DNA of 64,000 bases from Nocardia sp. CDC159 (GCF_023740735.1 NZ_JAMRXH010000002.1:558001-622000), one strand, 5' to 3'. Counted from the first letter of the stretch, positions 1 to 8,617 are shown. Program-made: numbers and translations. The notes: generated by a model not told the origin, from the sequence alone.

Positions 1-2
1 GC

Positions 3-323
3 GCCACGGTGCGCACCGCGGGCAATGCCGTCGTCGAGGTGAGTTGGCGGGGGCGTCCCCGGCGGCTGTTCTTTCAGGACGGTCCGCATTTCGCTCTCGA
101 AACCGAGGAGGGCGCAACGGTTCTCGCCATCTATGACAATCACACGGTCGCCGCGGCGGTCACGCCGTTCGGCAGCGGGCGGGTCGGGGTGGTCGGCCCG
201 CATCCGGAGGCAACGCCGGACTGGTTCACCGATGCCGGCCTGCCGCGACCGCACGGCCCCGATCCCCAGCTGGCCTGCGGCCGCGACCTGGCCCTCGATC
301 TGGTGAACGCGGTGATGACCTAG
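3..323 (+). CDS. C-terminal part of a BPL_N / glutamine-amidotransferase-like protein (5' end outside window)
   Basis: The reading frame is open to the left edge, so the true start lies outside the window; about 106 residues are visible. The segment GSGRVGVVGPHPEA followed by an acidic, Trp-containing stretch resembles the C-terminal lobe of the biotin-protein-ligase N-terminal-domain proteins (class I glutamine-amidotransferase fold), where the core is reused as a small-molecule or peptide-binding domain. The active-site Cys region would be upstream and cannot be checked. The TAG stop shares the palindrome CTAG at 320-323 with the stop of the convergent aldehyde dehydrogenase gene. Family assignment is tentative. 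Confidence 0.5.
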   Translation, partial: ATVRTAGNAVVEVSWRGRPRRLFFQDGPHFALETEEGATVLAIYDNHTVAAAVTPFGSGRVGVVGPHPEATPDWFTDAGLPRPHGPDPQLACGRDLALDLVNAVMT

Positions 324-1918
324 CGGATGCGCAGCTTACGCATCCACCGCAGGGTGAGCATGGTCTGCCGCAGTTGCTTGTCGAACGGCTGCTTGGCCCG
401 GGCGGTCATGACCTGCACCTTCTGCACGCCGACATTGATGGTGTCGGTGTACTTGAGCAGTCCGGCGTCACCGTGTCGCGCGCCGACGCCGGACTGCTTG
501 ACCCCGCCCGAGGGCGTGCCCTTGGACGAGTAGGTGGTCACATAGCCGTCGTTGATATTGATATTGCCCGCCTCGAGCCGGTCGGCAATTCGGTTGGCGT
601 GCGCCGGACTCCGGCTCCACACGCTGGCGTTGAGACCGTAGGTGGTGGCGTTGGCCTGCCGGATCACCTCCTGCTCGTCGCAGAAGCGATAGATCGTCGC
701 CACCGGGCCGAAGGTCTCCTGGGTGGCGTGCAGCATATCCGGCGTCACGCCGGTGAGCACCGTCGGCGCGTAGAACGCCGGGCCGATATCGGGCATGGGC
801 ACGCCGCCGGTGTGCACCGTGGCGCCCTTGGCCCGCGCGTCCTCGATATGCGCGGCCACCTTCTCCATATGGTCGACCGATGCCAGCGAGCCGAACTCCG
901 GGGTGTAGTCGTAGCGCGCACCCGCCTTCGCGCCGAGATCCGCTGCCGCGTCGACGAATCGGCGCACGAACTCGTCGTGCAATCGGTCGTGCACATAGAT
1001 CCGCTCGATATGCATACAGGCCTGACCGGAATTGCCGAACACCGCGAATACCGCACTGGGAATCACCTCGTCGAGATTCGCATCGTCGAGCACGATCATC
1101 GGATTCTTACCGCCCAGCTCGAGGCTGCAGCCGATCAGATTGCGCCCGGCCATCTCCCCGATGATCCGCCCGGTCGCGGTGGACCCGGTGAACATCACGA
1201 AGTCGGCATTGTCGACGATGCTGGGCCCCACGTCCGGACCGCCGCCGCAGACCACCTGCAGCAGCCCGCGCGGCAGCCCGGCCCGGTACAGCAGCTCCAC
1301 GCCGTAGAGCACGCACAGCGCGGTCTTGTTGTCCGGCTTGAGCACGACGCCGTTGCCGGCGATCAGCGCCGGAATCGAATCCGACAGCGAGATCGCGAAC
1401 GGAAAGTTCCACGGCGAGATGACCGCGACCACGCCCTTGGGCCGGTGCTGTTCGGTCGAGGTGGTGATGAACGGCATCGGGCCGCCGCGCCGCACCGGCC
1501 GCAGCACGCGCCTGGCCACCTTGAGGTAGTGGCTGATGACCATCGGCACATCGCAGGACTCCTCGACGGCCATCCGCCGGGTCTTACCGTTGCCGACCTG
1601 GATGAGTTCGGCGATGGTCTCGTGCTCGGACAGGATCAGCTCGTGTGCCCGCTCGAATACCGCGAGTCGCCGCCGCAGCGGCCAGGACGCCCATTCCCGC
1701 TGGGCCGCCCGGACTTTCGCGGCGGCGGCCGCCACATCCTCGGGCGAGGACTGCGGCAGCTCACCGACCACATTGCCGGTGTAGACCTCGATCATCTCGT
1801 AGGGGTCGCGCTGCTGTCCGGCCGTACCCGCGACCACCATCCCGGTCAGCCGATCGATGAGCGCCGTCGTGAGCCGCGGCGGCAGCGTGGCCGTACCGCC
1901 CTGCTTGGTTGTCTCCAT
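320..1918 (-). CDS. Aldehyde dehydrogenase, succinate-semialdehyde dehydrogenase (GabD2) type
   Basis: Oxidises an aldehyde to the acid with NAD(P)+; the closest recalled relative is M. tuberculosis GabD2, but the true substrate is open. Visible ALDH features in the 532-residue protein: PWNF at 169-172, cofactor loop KPD at 194-196, FTGSTATG near 243, general base Glu267 in ELGGKNP and nucleophile Cys301 in SGQAC. Start chosen at 1918 because GGAGAG lies 7 nt upstream; an in-frame ATG at 1963 would add 15 residues but has no ribosome binding site and sits 10 bp from the operator. Diverges from echA19 across a KstR-like site, suggesting a role in sterol or fatty-acid side-chain breakdown (inference). 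Confidence 0.88.
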   Translation of the reverse strand: METTKQGGTATLPPRLTTALIDRLTGMVVAGTAGQQRDPYEMIEVYTGNVVGELPQSSPEDVAAAAAKVRAAQREWASWPLRRRLAVFERAHELILSEHETIAELIQVGNGKTRRMAVEESCDVPMVISHYLKVARRVLRPVRRGGPMPFITTSTEQHRPKGVVAVISPWNFPFAISLSDSIPALIAGNGVVLKPDNKTALCVLYGVELLYRAGLPRGLLQVVCGGGPDVGPSIVDNADFVMFTGSTATGRIIGEMAGRNLIGCSLELGGKNPMIVLDDANLDEVIPSAVFAVFGNSGQACMHIERIYVHDRLHDEFVRRFVDAAADLGAKAGARYDYTPEFGSLASVDHMEKVAAHIEDARAKGATVHTGGVPMPDIGPAFYAPTVLTGVTPDMLHATQETFGPVATIYRFCDEQEVIRQANATTYGLNASVWSRSPAHANRIADRLEAGNININDGYVTTYSSKGTPSGGVKQSGVGARHGDAGLLKYTDTINVGVQKVQVMTARAKQPFDKQLRQTMLTLRWMRKLRIR

Positions 1919-1972
1919 CGCCGATCTCTCCATCCACTTGCCGCCCGTGACGGCGGTCACCATGTTTCAAAC

Positions 1973-1986
1973 TAGAACACGTTATT
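1973..1986. promoter_or_regulatory. KstR-like operator between aldehyde dehydrogenase and echA19
   Basis: TAGAACACGTTATT fits the KstR pattern TnnAACnnGTTnnA at all fixed positions except the last. It lies in the divergent spacer between a gabD2-type gene and an EchA19-type gene, the latter being a known KstR-regulon member in M. tuberculosis. Four more matches occur in the first 21 kb of the window. Binding by KstR is inferred from the motif; another TetR protein with the same preference cannot be excluded. Confidence 0.6.
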
Positions 1987-2057
1987 GTTTCCGACAATGC
2001 GGCCGGGTAACTTCGTCCACTGAGCGCAGGTAATTTCCCCAGCAGAGAGGGTGGGAC

Positions 2058-2879
2058 ATGACGTCGGCAGCCACTGAAACCGGTAGCGATACGGAACCGC
2101 ATGCCCTGATCGAGCGGCGCGGCGCCACGCTCATCGTCACCATGAACCGCCCGGCCGTCCGCAATGCGCTGTCCGGCGAGATGCTCGAGCTGATGGTCCA
2201 GGCCTGGGACACCGTGGACAACGATCCGGAGATCCGGTCCTGCGTGCTCACCGGCGCGGGCGGCTCGTTCTGCGCCGGCGCGGATCTGAAGGCCATGACC
2301 AGGCAGGACCCGGCGAAGAACATGAGCAGCGGCGGCGGCTTCGACCCGACCCACATGCCCGGTCTGCTCAAGGGCCGCCGCCTGACCAAACCGCTGATCG
2401 CCGCCGTCGAGGGCCCGGCCATCGCGGGCGGCACCGAGATCCTGCAGGGCACCGACATCCGGGTCGCCGGGGAGAGTGCGAAATTCGGTGTCTCCGAGGC
2501 ACGCTGGAGCCTGTTCCCGATGGGCGGCTCGGCCGTGCGGCTGCCCCGCCAGATTCCCTACACCGTCGCCGCCGACATCCTGCTGACCGGGCGGCACATC
2601 ACCGCCCGCGAGGCCAAGGAGATCGGCCTGATCGGCCATGTGGTGCCCGACGGCACCGCGCTGGACAGGGCGCTCGAGCTCGCCGAGCTGATCAATGCCA
2701 ACGGACCGCTGGCGGTGCGAGCCATCCTGAAGACGATGCGCGATACCGAGGGACTGCACGAACTGGAAGCCTTCAAGATCGACGCCGAACTGGGGCTGGC
2801 GGTGTTTCGCAGCGAGGACGCCAAGGAGGGCCCGCGTGCCTTCGCCGCGAAACGGAAGCCGGAGTTCAAGGGGCGCTGA
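2058..2879 (+). CDS. echA19: Enoyl-CoA hydratase/isomerase, EchA19-like
   Basis: A 273-residue crotonase that hydrates trans-2-enoyl-CoA; the M. tuberculosis counterpart EchA19 (Rv3516) acts on the cholesterol side chain. The match is nearly continuous from [17 protein letters not shown] through the oxyanion-hole segment [33 protein letters not shown] and [19 protein letters not shown] to a C-terminal [13 protein letters not shown]. The ATG is preceded by GAGGGTGGGAC. The gene stands alone on this strand, starting about 70 bp after the KstR-like site, and has no fadD19 partner next to it as in M. tuberculosis. Function by homology is strong; the exact acyl-CoA substrate is not shown by the sequence. 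Confidence 0.9.
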   Translation: MTSAATETGSDTEPHALIERRGATLIVTMNRPAVRNALSGEMLELMVQAWDTVDNDPEIRSCVLTGAGGSFCAGADLKAMTRQDPAKNMSSGGGFDPTHMPGLLKGRRLTKPLIAAVEGPAIAGGTEILQGTDIRVAGESAKFGVSEARWSLFPMGGSAVRLPRQIPYTVAADILLTGRHITAREAKEIGLIGHVVPDGTALDRALELAELINANGPLAVRAILKTMRDTEGLHELEAFKIDAELGLAVFRSEDAKEGPRAFAAKRKPEFKGR

Positions 2880-2890
2880 GGATTTCGCGG

Positions 2891-3658
2891 TCACAGCTCC
2901 GGCTTGACCATTCGAATGATCTGCTTGCGCAACAGATTCGGGGTCAGGCGCCGCGCCAGCACCATGGCGCGGGCCTGGCCGGGGAAGATGTAGAGCGGCA
3001 GCCTGCCCCTGGTGAGCGCCTTCTCCATATCGTCGACGACCTTGTCCGGCGACATGCCGCTGCGCCCGGCCAGCACGGCCGCGTCGACGGCCCGGACACC
3101 GTCCAGGAACGGGGTCTCCACGTGCGGGGGGCATACGCACAGCAGCCGCACCCCCGAACCGTAGATCTCCTGATACAGCGCGTCGACGTAGCCGATCACC
3201 GCGAATTTCGAGGCGGCGTAGGCGCCCAGGCCCGGCGAGGACAGCCAGCCCGCCATCGACGCGAACAGTACGACCGTGCCCGAACCGGCATGGCGCATGG
3301 CCGGAATCACCGCCTGGCACACGTTCACCGTGCCGAGATAGTTGACCTCGACAAGTCTTCTGATCTCCGAAACATCCTGTGTCAGTGTGCCGCCCACACG
3401 CGCGAATCCGGCGGCGTGCACGACATGATCGATGGTCCCGAGATCCGCGCGCGCCTTCTCCACCACCGCCATGACCGCGTCCCGGTCGGAGACGTCGCAG
3501 GTGTAGGTGGCGGTATTCGGTGAGCGCCGGGCCATTTCGGCCAGACCGGTCTCGTTCAGATCCACCGCGGCGACGCGATGGCCCGCCGCGGCCAGGCGCT
3601 GTGCGGCGATGCGGCCCATGCCGCTGGCCGCGCCGGTCACGAGTGCTGTCTTGGACAT
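2891..3658 (-). CDS. Short-chain dehydrogenase/reductase (classical SDR)
   Basis: A 255-residue classical SDR: dinucleotide motif TGAASGMG at 8-15, a Ser in the FASMAG segment and YAASK as the catalytic Tyr/Lys. Asp at the end of beta2 (AVDLN) suggests NAD(H) rather than NADP(H). The C-terminal 30 residues are basic and hydrophobic (RLTPNLLRKQIIRMVK), as in several mycobacterial lipid- or steroid-associated SDRs, and may touch membrane. The start ATG overlaps the stop of the decarboxylase-like gene by ATGA, so the two are translationally coupled and probably work on the same substrate. Substrate unknown. Confidence 0.85.
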   Translation of the reverse strand: MSKTALVTGAASGMGRIAAQRLAAAGHRVAAVDLNETGLAEMARRSPNTATYTCDVSDRDAVMAVVEKARADLGTIDHVVHAAGFARVGGTLTQDVSEIRRLVEVNYLGTVNVCQAVIPAMRHAGSGTVVLFASMAGWLSSPGLGAYAASKFAVIGYVDALYQEIYGSGVRLLCVCPPHVETPFLDGVRAVDAAVLAGRSGMSPDKVVDDMEKALTRGRLPLYIFPGQARAMVLARRLTPNLLRKQIIRMVKPEL

Positions 3659-4356
3659 CAAACCTCCTGGGCGTCCTCGAAGGTCATGCGCAGCTGACCG
3701 ATTCGAGTACTGAACAGCGCCCGGCGCGGGAGGCCGAGCGCGCGCATCTCGTCGGCGACCGGGTGATCGCCGAGCTGGAGCCGGGCACCGCCGGGGCGGC
3801 CGCGCACCTGCGCGGGGCGCATCACCCACGGCGTGCGCAGTACGACACCCCGTGTGATCCCGGCATGTTCCTCGCCGAGACTGGTGTAGGCATCGATCGA
3901 GGTCCCGCCCAGCCCGGCGGGCAGCGGTACACCCCCGCCGATTCGCAGCGCGACCACGAGCCGATCCTCCAGCCGCACCTCGCAGCGATGCCCGCGGCCA
4001 ACCGGCGTAATCCGAATATCGGCCATTTCCTTGGGAAATCCCCAGATCTCCCGCCCCGCCGCACAGGTGAAGCTCTGATTCACCGGCAACCAGTGGATGT
4101 ACGCGCCGACGCCCTGCCCCGGGCGGCGGGCCAGCAGCGCGAAGGCGAACTCGTGGTATGGGCCGAGATCGCCGTCGACATAGCGGACGAACGCCAAGGA
4201 GCACATGGCGTGACCGGCGAATACCACCGGCTCCAGCCCCCTGTCCGCCAGCAGCTGTCGCGCTGCCGCCGCGTCGACGGCGAACATGGCCGAGCAGGCA
4301 TCGGCCCGTCGGATCTCCACCGGCATCCGAACCTTCTCACCGAGCACCGCATGCAC
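3658..4356 (-). CDS. Acetoacetate decarboxylase family protein
   Basis: ADC-family protein of 232 residues. The hallmark GREIWGFPKEMADI contains the Lys (109 from this start) equivalent to the Schiff-base lysine of acetoacetate decarboxylase, so beta-keto-acid decarboxylation or a related Schiff-base reaction is chemically possible. Many members of this family in mycolata clusters have no known substrate. The start GTG at 4356 is preferred over GTG 4365 because GGGAGG lies 8 nt upstream of 4356 but abuts 4365. A KstR-like operator lies 18 bp upstream, between this gene and the gene 5' to it, so this SDR-ADC pair may have its own promoter. Confidence 0.78.
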   Translation of the reverse strand: MHAVLGEKVRMPVEIRRADACSAMFAVDAAAARQLLADRGLEPVVFAGHAMCSLAFVRYVDGDLGPYHEFAFALLARRPGQGVGAYIHWLPVNQSFTCAAGREIWGFPKEMADIRITPVGRGHRCEVRLEDRLVVALRIGGGVPLPAGLGGTSIDAYTSLGEEHAGITRGVVLRTPWVMRPAQVRGRPGGARLQLGDHPVADEMRALGLPRRALFSTRIGQLRMTFEDAQEV

Positions 4357-4373
4357 CGCCGACACCTCCCAAG

Positions 4374-4387
4374 TAGAACACGTTCTC
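4374..4387. promoter_or_regulatory. KstR-like operator before the ADC-SDR gene pair
   Basis: TAGAACACGTTCTC matches TnnAACnnGTTnn with C in place of the last A, and its first 12 bases form TAGAAC-AC-GTTC. It sits in the 32-bp gap between the stop of the unknown gene (4389) and the preferred GTG at 4356, so it must act on an internal promoter of the minus-strand run. KstR identity is inferred from the motif and from the neighbouring EchA19 gene. Confidence 0.58.
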
Positions 4388-4388
4388 G

Positions 4389-5690
4389 TTATGGCAAACT
4401 GTTGTTTCGGTACCCGATCCCGTTCAGCGGGAAGCCTTCCTGGCGGGCCTGGACGACGGTGAGCGGCAGCGGGCGGCGATCACCGAACGCGAAGTCCGCA
4501 CCGGTGCTGATGCGGGTGACCGCAACCTCGGGCGCCTCCGGGAAGGGCGCGGGGGCCCGGTCGAATTCGAGGATCAGCTCGTGGGCGGTGGCCGCCGCGA
4601 GCCGGGCATGCCAATGCGGATCGACGCCCTGGGCCAGGGCGTGCACCGGTTCCAGATGGTCGGCGTCGAGGAGTGCCGGCCAGCCGCCGTCGGCGACGCC
4701 CGGACAGTCGAGCCCGAGCCGCAACCGAACGATGCCGCCGACCACCTCGACGTCGATATCGATGTACCGCAACGGATTCCAGGCCGGATGCAGCCGCAGC
4801 ACGCGTGCCAGATCCACCGCGTCTCCCCCGAGCCGCAGGGCCTTGCGCAGCCGCCGCGCGGTCAGTCCGGCAATACCGGTGAACTGCTTACGCGCGATGG
4901 CGGCGGCCCGCGCGGGATCGGCCCGCTCCCCCACCGCCACCAGGAAACCGAGCGTGAGCAGATGCTGTTGCAGGCATACCTCGTCGGCAATGCGCACCAG
5001 GGCCGATTTCGAGAAGTCGGCGAAACGCAGATCGCTGAGCAGCGGCCCGGCATAGTCGGATCGCCCCGGATCGGCGGGATCGATCGGCGCGAGTTCGATT
5101 CGCGCGGCGGCGGTTCCGGCGATCCGGGCGGCATGGGCGGGCGGGGACGGCGGCCGATGAGCGGGATCGATCGTGACCGTCCAGGCACAGGCCGGTCCGC
5201 GAGCGCCCGAGCGCCGCGGTGGCCGGTGGATCGGCCGGACCCGGGCGTGCGGATTGGTGGCCAGTGCGGTCGCATCGAAGGTGGGGTCCTCGATGGTGTG
5301 GCACATGGCGACCACATAGTCCTCGCCCAGCGGCTCCACATCGGCCAGGGCGCCGCAGTGGTCGAGCCGGAATTCACCGTGGTCGTGGTCGTCGACGCGG
5401 AAGCGGAAGTCCATGAACTGCGGCGGCGCACCGATATCCAGCTGCAAGCCCTTGAAGATGGTGACCACCCCGTCTCCGGGAATACGCAGCGCCGCACGCA
5501 TGCGCCGGGTGTACACCGGGCTGGCCAGCTGCCACTCCTCGATCGCGATGGCGGTCATCCCGTCGCGGCCGAATGCGGCGATCGAATGCGCCATGCCCGA
5601 GCGGTCGATCAGATGTCCGCACAGCAGCAGCTCGGGCACCAGTGTGGCCAACTCGGCCCGGGAGAGCTCGGCGAAGCGACTGACGGACAT
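4389..5690 (-). CDS. Conserved protein of unknown function in the sterol-type cluster
   Basis: 433 residues, not recognised as a characterised enzyme. The central block holds paired Cys/His residues (DHCGAL, then EPLGEDYVVAMCHTIEDPTFDATA) followed by NPHARVRPIHRPPR, a pattern that looks like a conserved core. The C-terminal third is mixed beta and ends in QEGFPLNGIGYRN. No signal peptide or membrane segment. It lies 4 bp after the SnoaL-like gene, in the run that starts at CYP123, so it is probably co-transcribed with the ferredoxin and SDR. The HC...E...C arrangement is loosely reminiscent of L-2-amino-thiazoline-4-carboxylate hydrolase-like domains, but this is only a suggestion. Confidence 0.7.
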   Translation of the reverse strand: MSVSRFAELSRAELATLVPELLLCGHLIDRSGMAHSIAAFGRDGMTAIAIEEWQLASPVYTRRMRAALRIPGDGVVTIFKGLQLDIGAPPQFMDFRFRVDDHDHGEFRLDHCGALADVEPLGEDYVVAMCHTIEDPTFDATALATNPHARVRPIHRPPRRSGARGPACAWTVTIDPAHRPPSPPAHAARIAGTAAARIELAPIDPADPGRSDYAGPLLSDLRFADFSKSALVRIADEVCLQQHLLTLGFLVAVGERADPARAAAIARKQFTGIAGLTARRLRKALRLGGDAVDLARVLRLHPAWNPLRYIDIDVEVVGGIVRLRLGLDCPGVADGGWPALLDADHLEPVHALAQGVDPHWHARLAAATAHELILEFDRAPAPFPEAPEVAVTRISTGADFAFGDRRPLPLTVVQARQEGFPLNGIGYRNNSLP

Positions 5691-5694
5691 CGGC

Positions 5695-6246
5695 TCACCA
5701 CATCGCGACCGGGGATTCGCCGATGCGGTACCAGCCCGGCAGCGGCTCGCCCGACATCGAGCGCTCGATGCGCGTGCGCATACCGGGGGTGAGCGCGTCG
5801 GCGGAGATCATCTCGCCGAACAGCGCCGCCACATTGCCGAAATCGAAGAAGTCGCGCTGCCAGGACCATTGGAAATCGCCGCCGTAGCGGAACCAGCTGC
5901 CACCGATCCCCGCCGGGCTGTACGGTCGGCCGTCGGGGCCAGTGGCGTCGCTGAGCTGCTTCCAGAAACCGATCACGCTGCCGCTGCGATCATCGACGAC
6001 GAATTCCCGATAGGGATAGGTCCAGCCCTCGAGCCCCGACATCTCCTGGCCCAGGGCCAGTTCGCGGATCTCCGCGCGTCCGACGGCCATGAACTCCCGG
6101 GTGGGGCCGTAGTTCCAGCCGTAGCTGGCGTCCTCGGTGTACATCGTGGCCAGCGGACGCCAATCCCCCTGCGCCTCACAGCGTTTGTTCGCCTCGACCC
6201 ACCGGCGCACCATCTCGTCGAGTTCGTCCCGATCGAATCCGCTCAT
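5695..6246 (-). CDS. SnoaL/NTF2-like fold protein
   Basis: 183 residues with the NTF2-like cone-fold pattern: an N-terminal helix (DELDEMVRRWVEANKRCEAQGDW), then MYTEDASYGWNYGP and a FMAVGRAEIRE helix, followed by Trp-rich strands (WKQLSD, GSWFRYGGDFQWSWQRDFFD). Such proteins include ketosteroid isomerases and polyketide cyclases, and a KSI-like gene (Rv0760c) lies near the equivalent M. tuberculosis P450 locus. The canonical KSI Tyr/Asp pair cannot be placed with certainty. The ATG lies 2 bp after the ferredoxin stop. A role in handling a P450 product is inferred from context. Confidence 0.72.
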   Translation of the reverse strand: MSGFDRDELDEMVRRWVEANKRCEAQGDWRPLATMYTEDASYGWNYGPTREFMAVGRAEIRELALGQEMSGLEGWTYPYREFVVDDRSGSVIGFWKQLSDATGPDGRPYSPAGIGGSWFRYGGDFQWSWQRDFFDFGNVAALFGEMISADALTPGMRTRIERSMSGEPLPGWYRIGESPVAMW

Positions 6247-6248
6247 CA

Positions 6249-6440
6249 CTACTCCTCGACAATCGACAGGGCCTGGGTGGGGCAGTAGCGCACGGCGGTC
6301 CGGGCCGCCTCCAGCCGGTCCCCGGGGTCCGCCCGCAAGACCCGCACCGGCCCGCGCCTGGGCACCTCGAACAGCTCCGGCGCCTCGTCCTGGCAGACGG
6401 CGTGGCCCTGGCACAGCTCCCGATCCACGACGATGCGCAT
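6249..6440 (-). CDS. [3Fe-4S]/[4Fe-4S]-type ferredoxin, P450 electron donor
   Basis: 63-residue ferredoxin with the CxxHxxC...CP arrangement (LCQGHAVC and YCPTQAL), in which His replaces the second cluster cysteine, as in M. tuberculosis Rv0763c, the ferredoxin beside CYP51. It carries electrons from a ferredoxin reductase to a cytochrome P450. ATGA overlap with the SDR stop shows coupling to the CYP123-SDR transcript. CYP51 itself is 12.5 kb away here, so this ferredoxin probably serves both P450s; no reductase gene is visible in the window. Confidence 0.92.
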   Translation of the reverse strand: MRIVVDRELCQGHAVCQDEAPELFEVPRRGPVRVLRADPGDRLEAARTAVRYCPTQALSIVEE

Positions 6441-7246
6441 CAGCGATCTCCTTCCGACTCCGGCGAAACCTGTTCCCGCAGCGGCGCTTCCGGCTGCACC
6501 TCCACCAGCACCAGATGCGCGCCGCGCGGTGCGGACACCACCGAGAGGACGGCGGCGGCGATATCGGCGGCCCGCAGGAAGTACGGGTGGCGAGCGAAAC
6601 CCCAGCGCACCCAGTCCTCGAGCAGCGGCCCGATCACCTCCGGCGCGGCGGTGGTGCCCATCCCGGTCCGCGTCTGCCCCGGCCGCACCACCGACGCGCG
6701 AACACCGGTGCCCTCCAGTTCCATTCGCAGCTGTCGGACCATCGCCTCCACGCCGACCTTGGCGGCGTTGTAGGCCCCGACGCCGGGGCGCGGGCGGTCG
6801 GCGCAGTCCGAGCCGATCACCACGAAATCACCGCGGCGGCGCTCGATCATTCCCGGCAGCACCCGATGCGCCAGCCGCTGCGCGCCCGCCAGATGCACGG
6901 CCAGCTGTTCCAGGAAGCGCACCGGATCCATCTCCCAGACGTTGCCGAATTCCAGATCGCCCGCTCCGGAGACGACCACTTCCATTGCGCCCAGCCGATT
7001 TTCGACAGCCGCCACGAACCGCGCCACCGACTCGCTGTCGGCCACATCCAGGCGATGGGCGAACGCCTCGCCGCCATCGGCACGAATCCTCTCCGCCAGC
7101 GATTCGCACATCTCGACCCGGCGGGCGCCGAGGGCGACCGGATGGCCCGCCTCGGCCAGCGCGAGTGCGGTGGCCGCGCCGATACCGGAGGAGGCCCCCG
7201 CGATCAGGGCGGGACGGCGGTCGGGATGCGGGGCGAATCTGGGCAT
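6440..7246 (-). CDS. Short-chain dehydrogenase (Rv0765c-like)
   Basis: 268-residue SDR with AGASSGIG as the cofactor loop, NAG replaced by SGAG, and YNAAK as the catalytic Tyr/Lys. The Arg in GARRVEM after beta2 suggests NADP(H). Position between CYP123 and the ferredoxin, with ATGA overlaps on both sides, matches M. tuberculosis Rv0765c. It probably oxidises or reduces a hydroxyl or keto group made by the P450. The last 20 residues are acidic and likely flexible. Confidence 0.87.
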   Translation of the reverse strand: MPRFAPHPDRRPALIAGASSGIGAATALALAEAGHPVALGARRVEMCESLAERIRADGGEAFAHRLDVADSESVARFVAAVENRLGAMEVVVSGAGDLEFGNVWEMDPVRFLEQLAVHLAGAQRLAHRVLPGMIERRRGDFVVIGSDCADRPRPGVGAYNAAKVGVEAMVRQLRMELEGTGVRASVVRPGQTRTGMGTTAAPEVIGPLLEDWVRWGFARHPYFLRAADIAAAVLSVVSAPRGAHLVLVEVQPEAPLREQVSPESEGDR

Positions 7247-8475
7247 CAGCGCACCTCGACTTCGATGGGCAGCCGCGCGAACCCGCGCACATTGGTCGAG
7301 TGCACGCGTTCGATGTCGTCGTGCGCGACCCGGTAGGACCGCACGCGGGAGACGAACTCCCGCAACGCGATCGCGGCCTCCAGCCGGGCCAGATGCGCGC
7401 CGAGGCAGAAATGCACGCCGCGCCCGAAACTCACCAGTCCGCCCTTGTCGGTGCGCTCGATGTCGTAGGTGTCCGGGTGCGCGAACACCTCCGCGTCGCG
7501 ATTGGCCGACCCCACCAGCAGCAGCACCTTGTCCCCGGCCGGAATGGTGCCGCCGTGCAGTTCGATATCGACCGCGGCGGTGCGGGCCAGAATCTGGCTC
7601 GAGGTGTCGTAGCGCAGCGTCTCCTCCACCCAATCGCCGATCAGATCCGGATTCGCGGCCACCTTGGCGTACTGCGCGGGATACACCGCGGCCCAGTACA
7701 GGGCGTTGCCGAGCAGTTTCGTGGTGGTCTCGTTACCCGCGATCACCATGAGGAACAGGAAGCCGAGGATCTCGTCGTCGGACAGCTTGTCGCCGTCGAT
7801 CTCGGCGTCCAGCAGCGCGGAGGTGAGGTCCGCGGTGCGGGTGCGGCGACGCCGAGCCAGCATCTCGGCGTAGTAGCCGACCAGTTCCAGCGACGCCTCC
7901 ATGGCGGCGACCGGCACGTCCAAAATGCCGTCCTCACGGTGCACGACCAGATCAGCGAGCCGCCGGACCTCGGCGCGGTCGGACTCCGGCACGCCCATCA
8001 GCTCCGAGATGACATCCATCGGGAATTTGCCGCTGAACTCCTCGATCCAGTCGAATCGACCAAGGGCCAGTGCGGGTTCCAGATGCTGCAGCGTCAATTC
8101 CCCGATCCGGTGCGACATCTCGGTGACCCGCCGCGGCGTGAAACCCTTGTTGACCAGCTGCCGCATGCGCAGATGCCGGGGATCGTCCATGGCCAGGAAC
8201 GACATCGTCCGATGCGCGTGCCGACCCCACGCGGCCGGATCCAGCGAGACCCCATTGGCACTCGACAGCCGCGCGCTGTCGCGGAATCCGGCGGTCACAT
8301 CGGCATGCCGCGACAGGGCCCAGAACCCCAGGTCCGGATTGTGATAGAGCGGCGCCTCGGCGCGTAGCCGCCGATAGATGGGATAGGGGTCGGCGTGGAA
8401 GCCGTAGTCGTACGGGTCGAATGAGAACGAGTTCAGCCTACCGGAATCGGTCCCGGAAGACACTGAGCTGGACAT
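7246..8475 (-). CDS. cyp123: Cytochrome P450, CYP123 family
   Basis: 409-residue soluble bacterial P450, colinear with M. tuberculosis CYP123 (Rv0766c). I-helix AGNETT at 246-251, ExxR as ETLR at 285-288 and heme loop FGRGVHFCLG with Cys357. SNVRGF near the C terminus is also shared. The start is ATG 8475, which lies inside a 16-bp palindrome and exactly 8 nt after a TACCGT hexamer, so the mRNA is probably leaderless; a start further upstream at 8526 would require translation through the promoter. Stop overlaps the next ATG. Substrate unknown; the context suggests sterol or fatty acid. Confidence 0.93.
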   Translation of the reverse strand: MSSSVSSGTDSGRLNSFSFDPYDYGFHADPYPIYRRLRAEAPLYHNPDLGFWALSRHADVTAGFRDSARLSSANGVSLDPAAWGRHAHRTMSFLAMDDPRHLRMRQLVNKGFTPRRVTEMSHRIGELTLQHLEPALALGRFDWIEEFSGKFPMDVISELMGVPESDRAEVRRLADLVVHREDGILDVPVAAMEASLELVGYYAEMLARRRRTRTADLTSALLDAEIDGDKLSDDEILGFLFLMVIAGNETTTKLLGNALYWAAVYPAQYAKVAANPDLIGDWVEETLRYDTSSQILARTAAVDIELHGGTIPAGDKVLLLVGSANRDAEVFAHPDTYDIERTDKGGLVSFGRGVHFCLGAHLARLEAAIALREFVSRVRSYRVAHDDIERVHSTNVRGFARLPIEVEVR

Positions 8476-8489
8476 GTGTCTGGACGGTA
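8468..8489 (-). promoter_or_regulatory. Leaderless promoter and 16-bp palindromic operator of cyp123
   Basis: Read on the minus strand: -10 candidate TACCGT (8489-8484), 8 nt, then ATG (8475). The palindrome CCAGACACATGTCCAG occupies 8483-8468 and contains the start codon. The same geometry is found at tetR (18223-18244), cyp51 (18865-18886) and aldA (8596-8617). No convincing -35 was seen for this copy. A repressor bound here would cover the transcription start. Confidence 0.6.
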
Positions 8490-8559
8490 CCACCACGCTG
8501 TACTTCTCGATAGAGATTCGGAACAAATCCCAGCGCGCAGGTCCGGCCGACCATCAAAC

Positions 8560-8573
8560 TGAAACAAGTTATT
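8560..8573. promoter_or_regulatory. KstR-like site in the cyp123-aldA divergent spacer
   Basis: TGAAACAAGTTATT matches TnnAACnnGTTnn with T instead of the final A. It covers the -35 area of the aldA promoter (TTGCGC at 8572-8577), so binding would compete with RNA polymerase. Together with the palindrome at +1 this promoter could be under two regulators. Confidence 0.5.
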
Positions 8574-8617
8574 GCGCGGTTGCCGAACTCCTACCTATAG
8601 TCCGTACACGTGTCCGG
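8572..8617 (+). promoter_or_regulatory. aldA promoter with shared palindromic operator
   Basis: -35 candidate TTGCGC (8572-8577), 18-bp spacer, -10 TATAGT (8596-8601), then 8 nt and GTG (8610). The palindrome CCGTACACGTGTCCGG spans 8602-8617 and is the fourth member of the set seen at cyp123, tetR and cyp51. Expected transcription start is at or near the GTG. Confidence 0.6.

Noticed and set aside
5219..5416. Small Arg/Pro-rich frames inside the unknown 433-residue gene
   Set aside because: Composition is typical of shifted frames in GC-rich coding DNA; the minus-strand gene accounts for the region.
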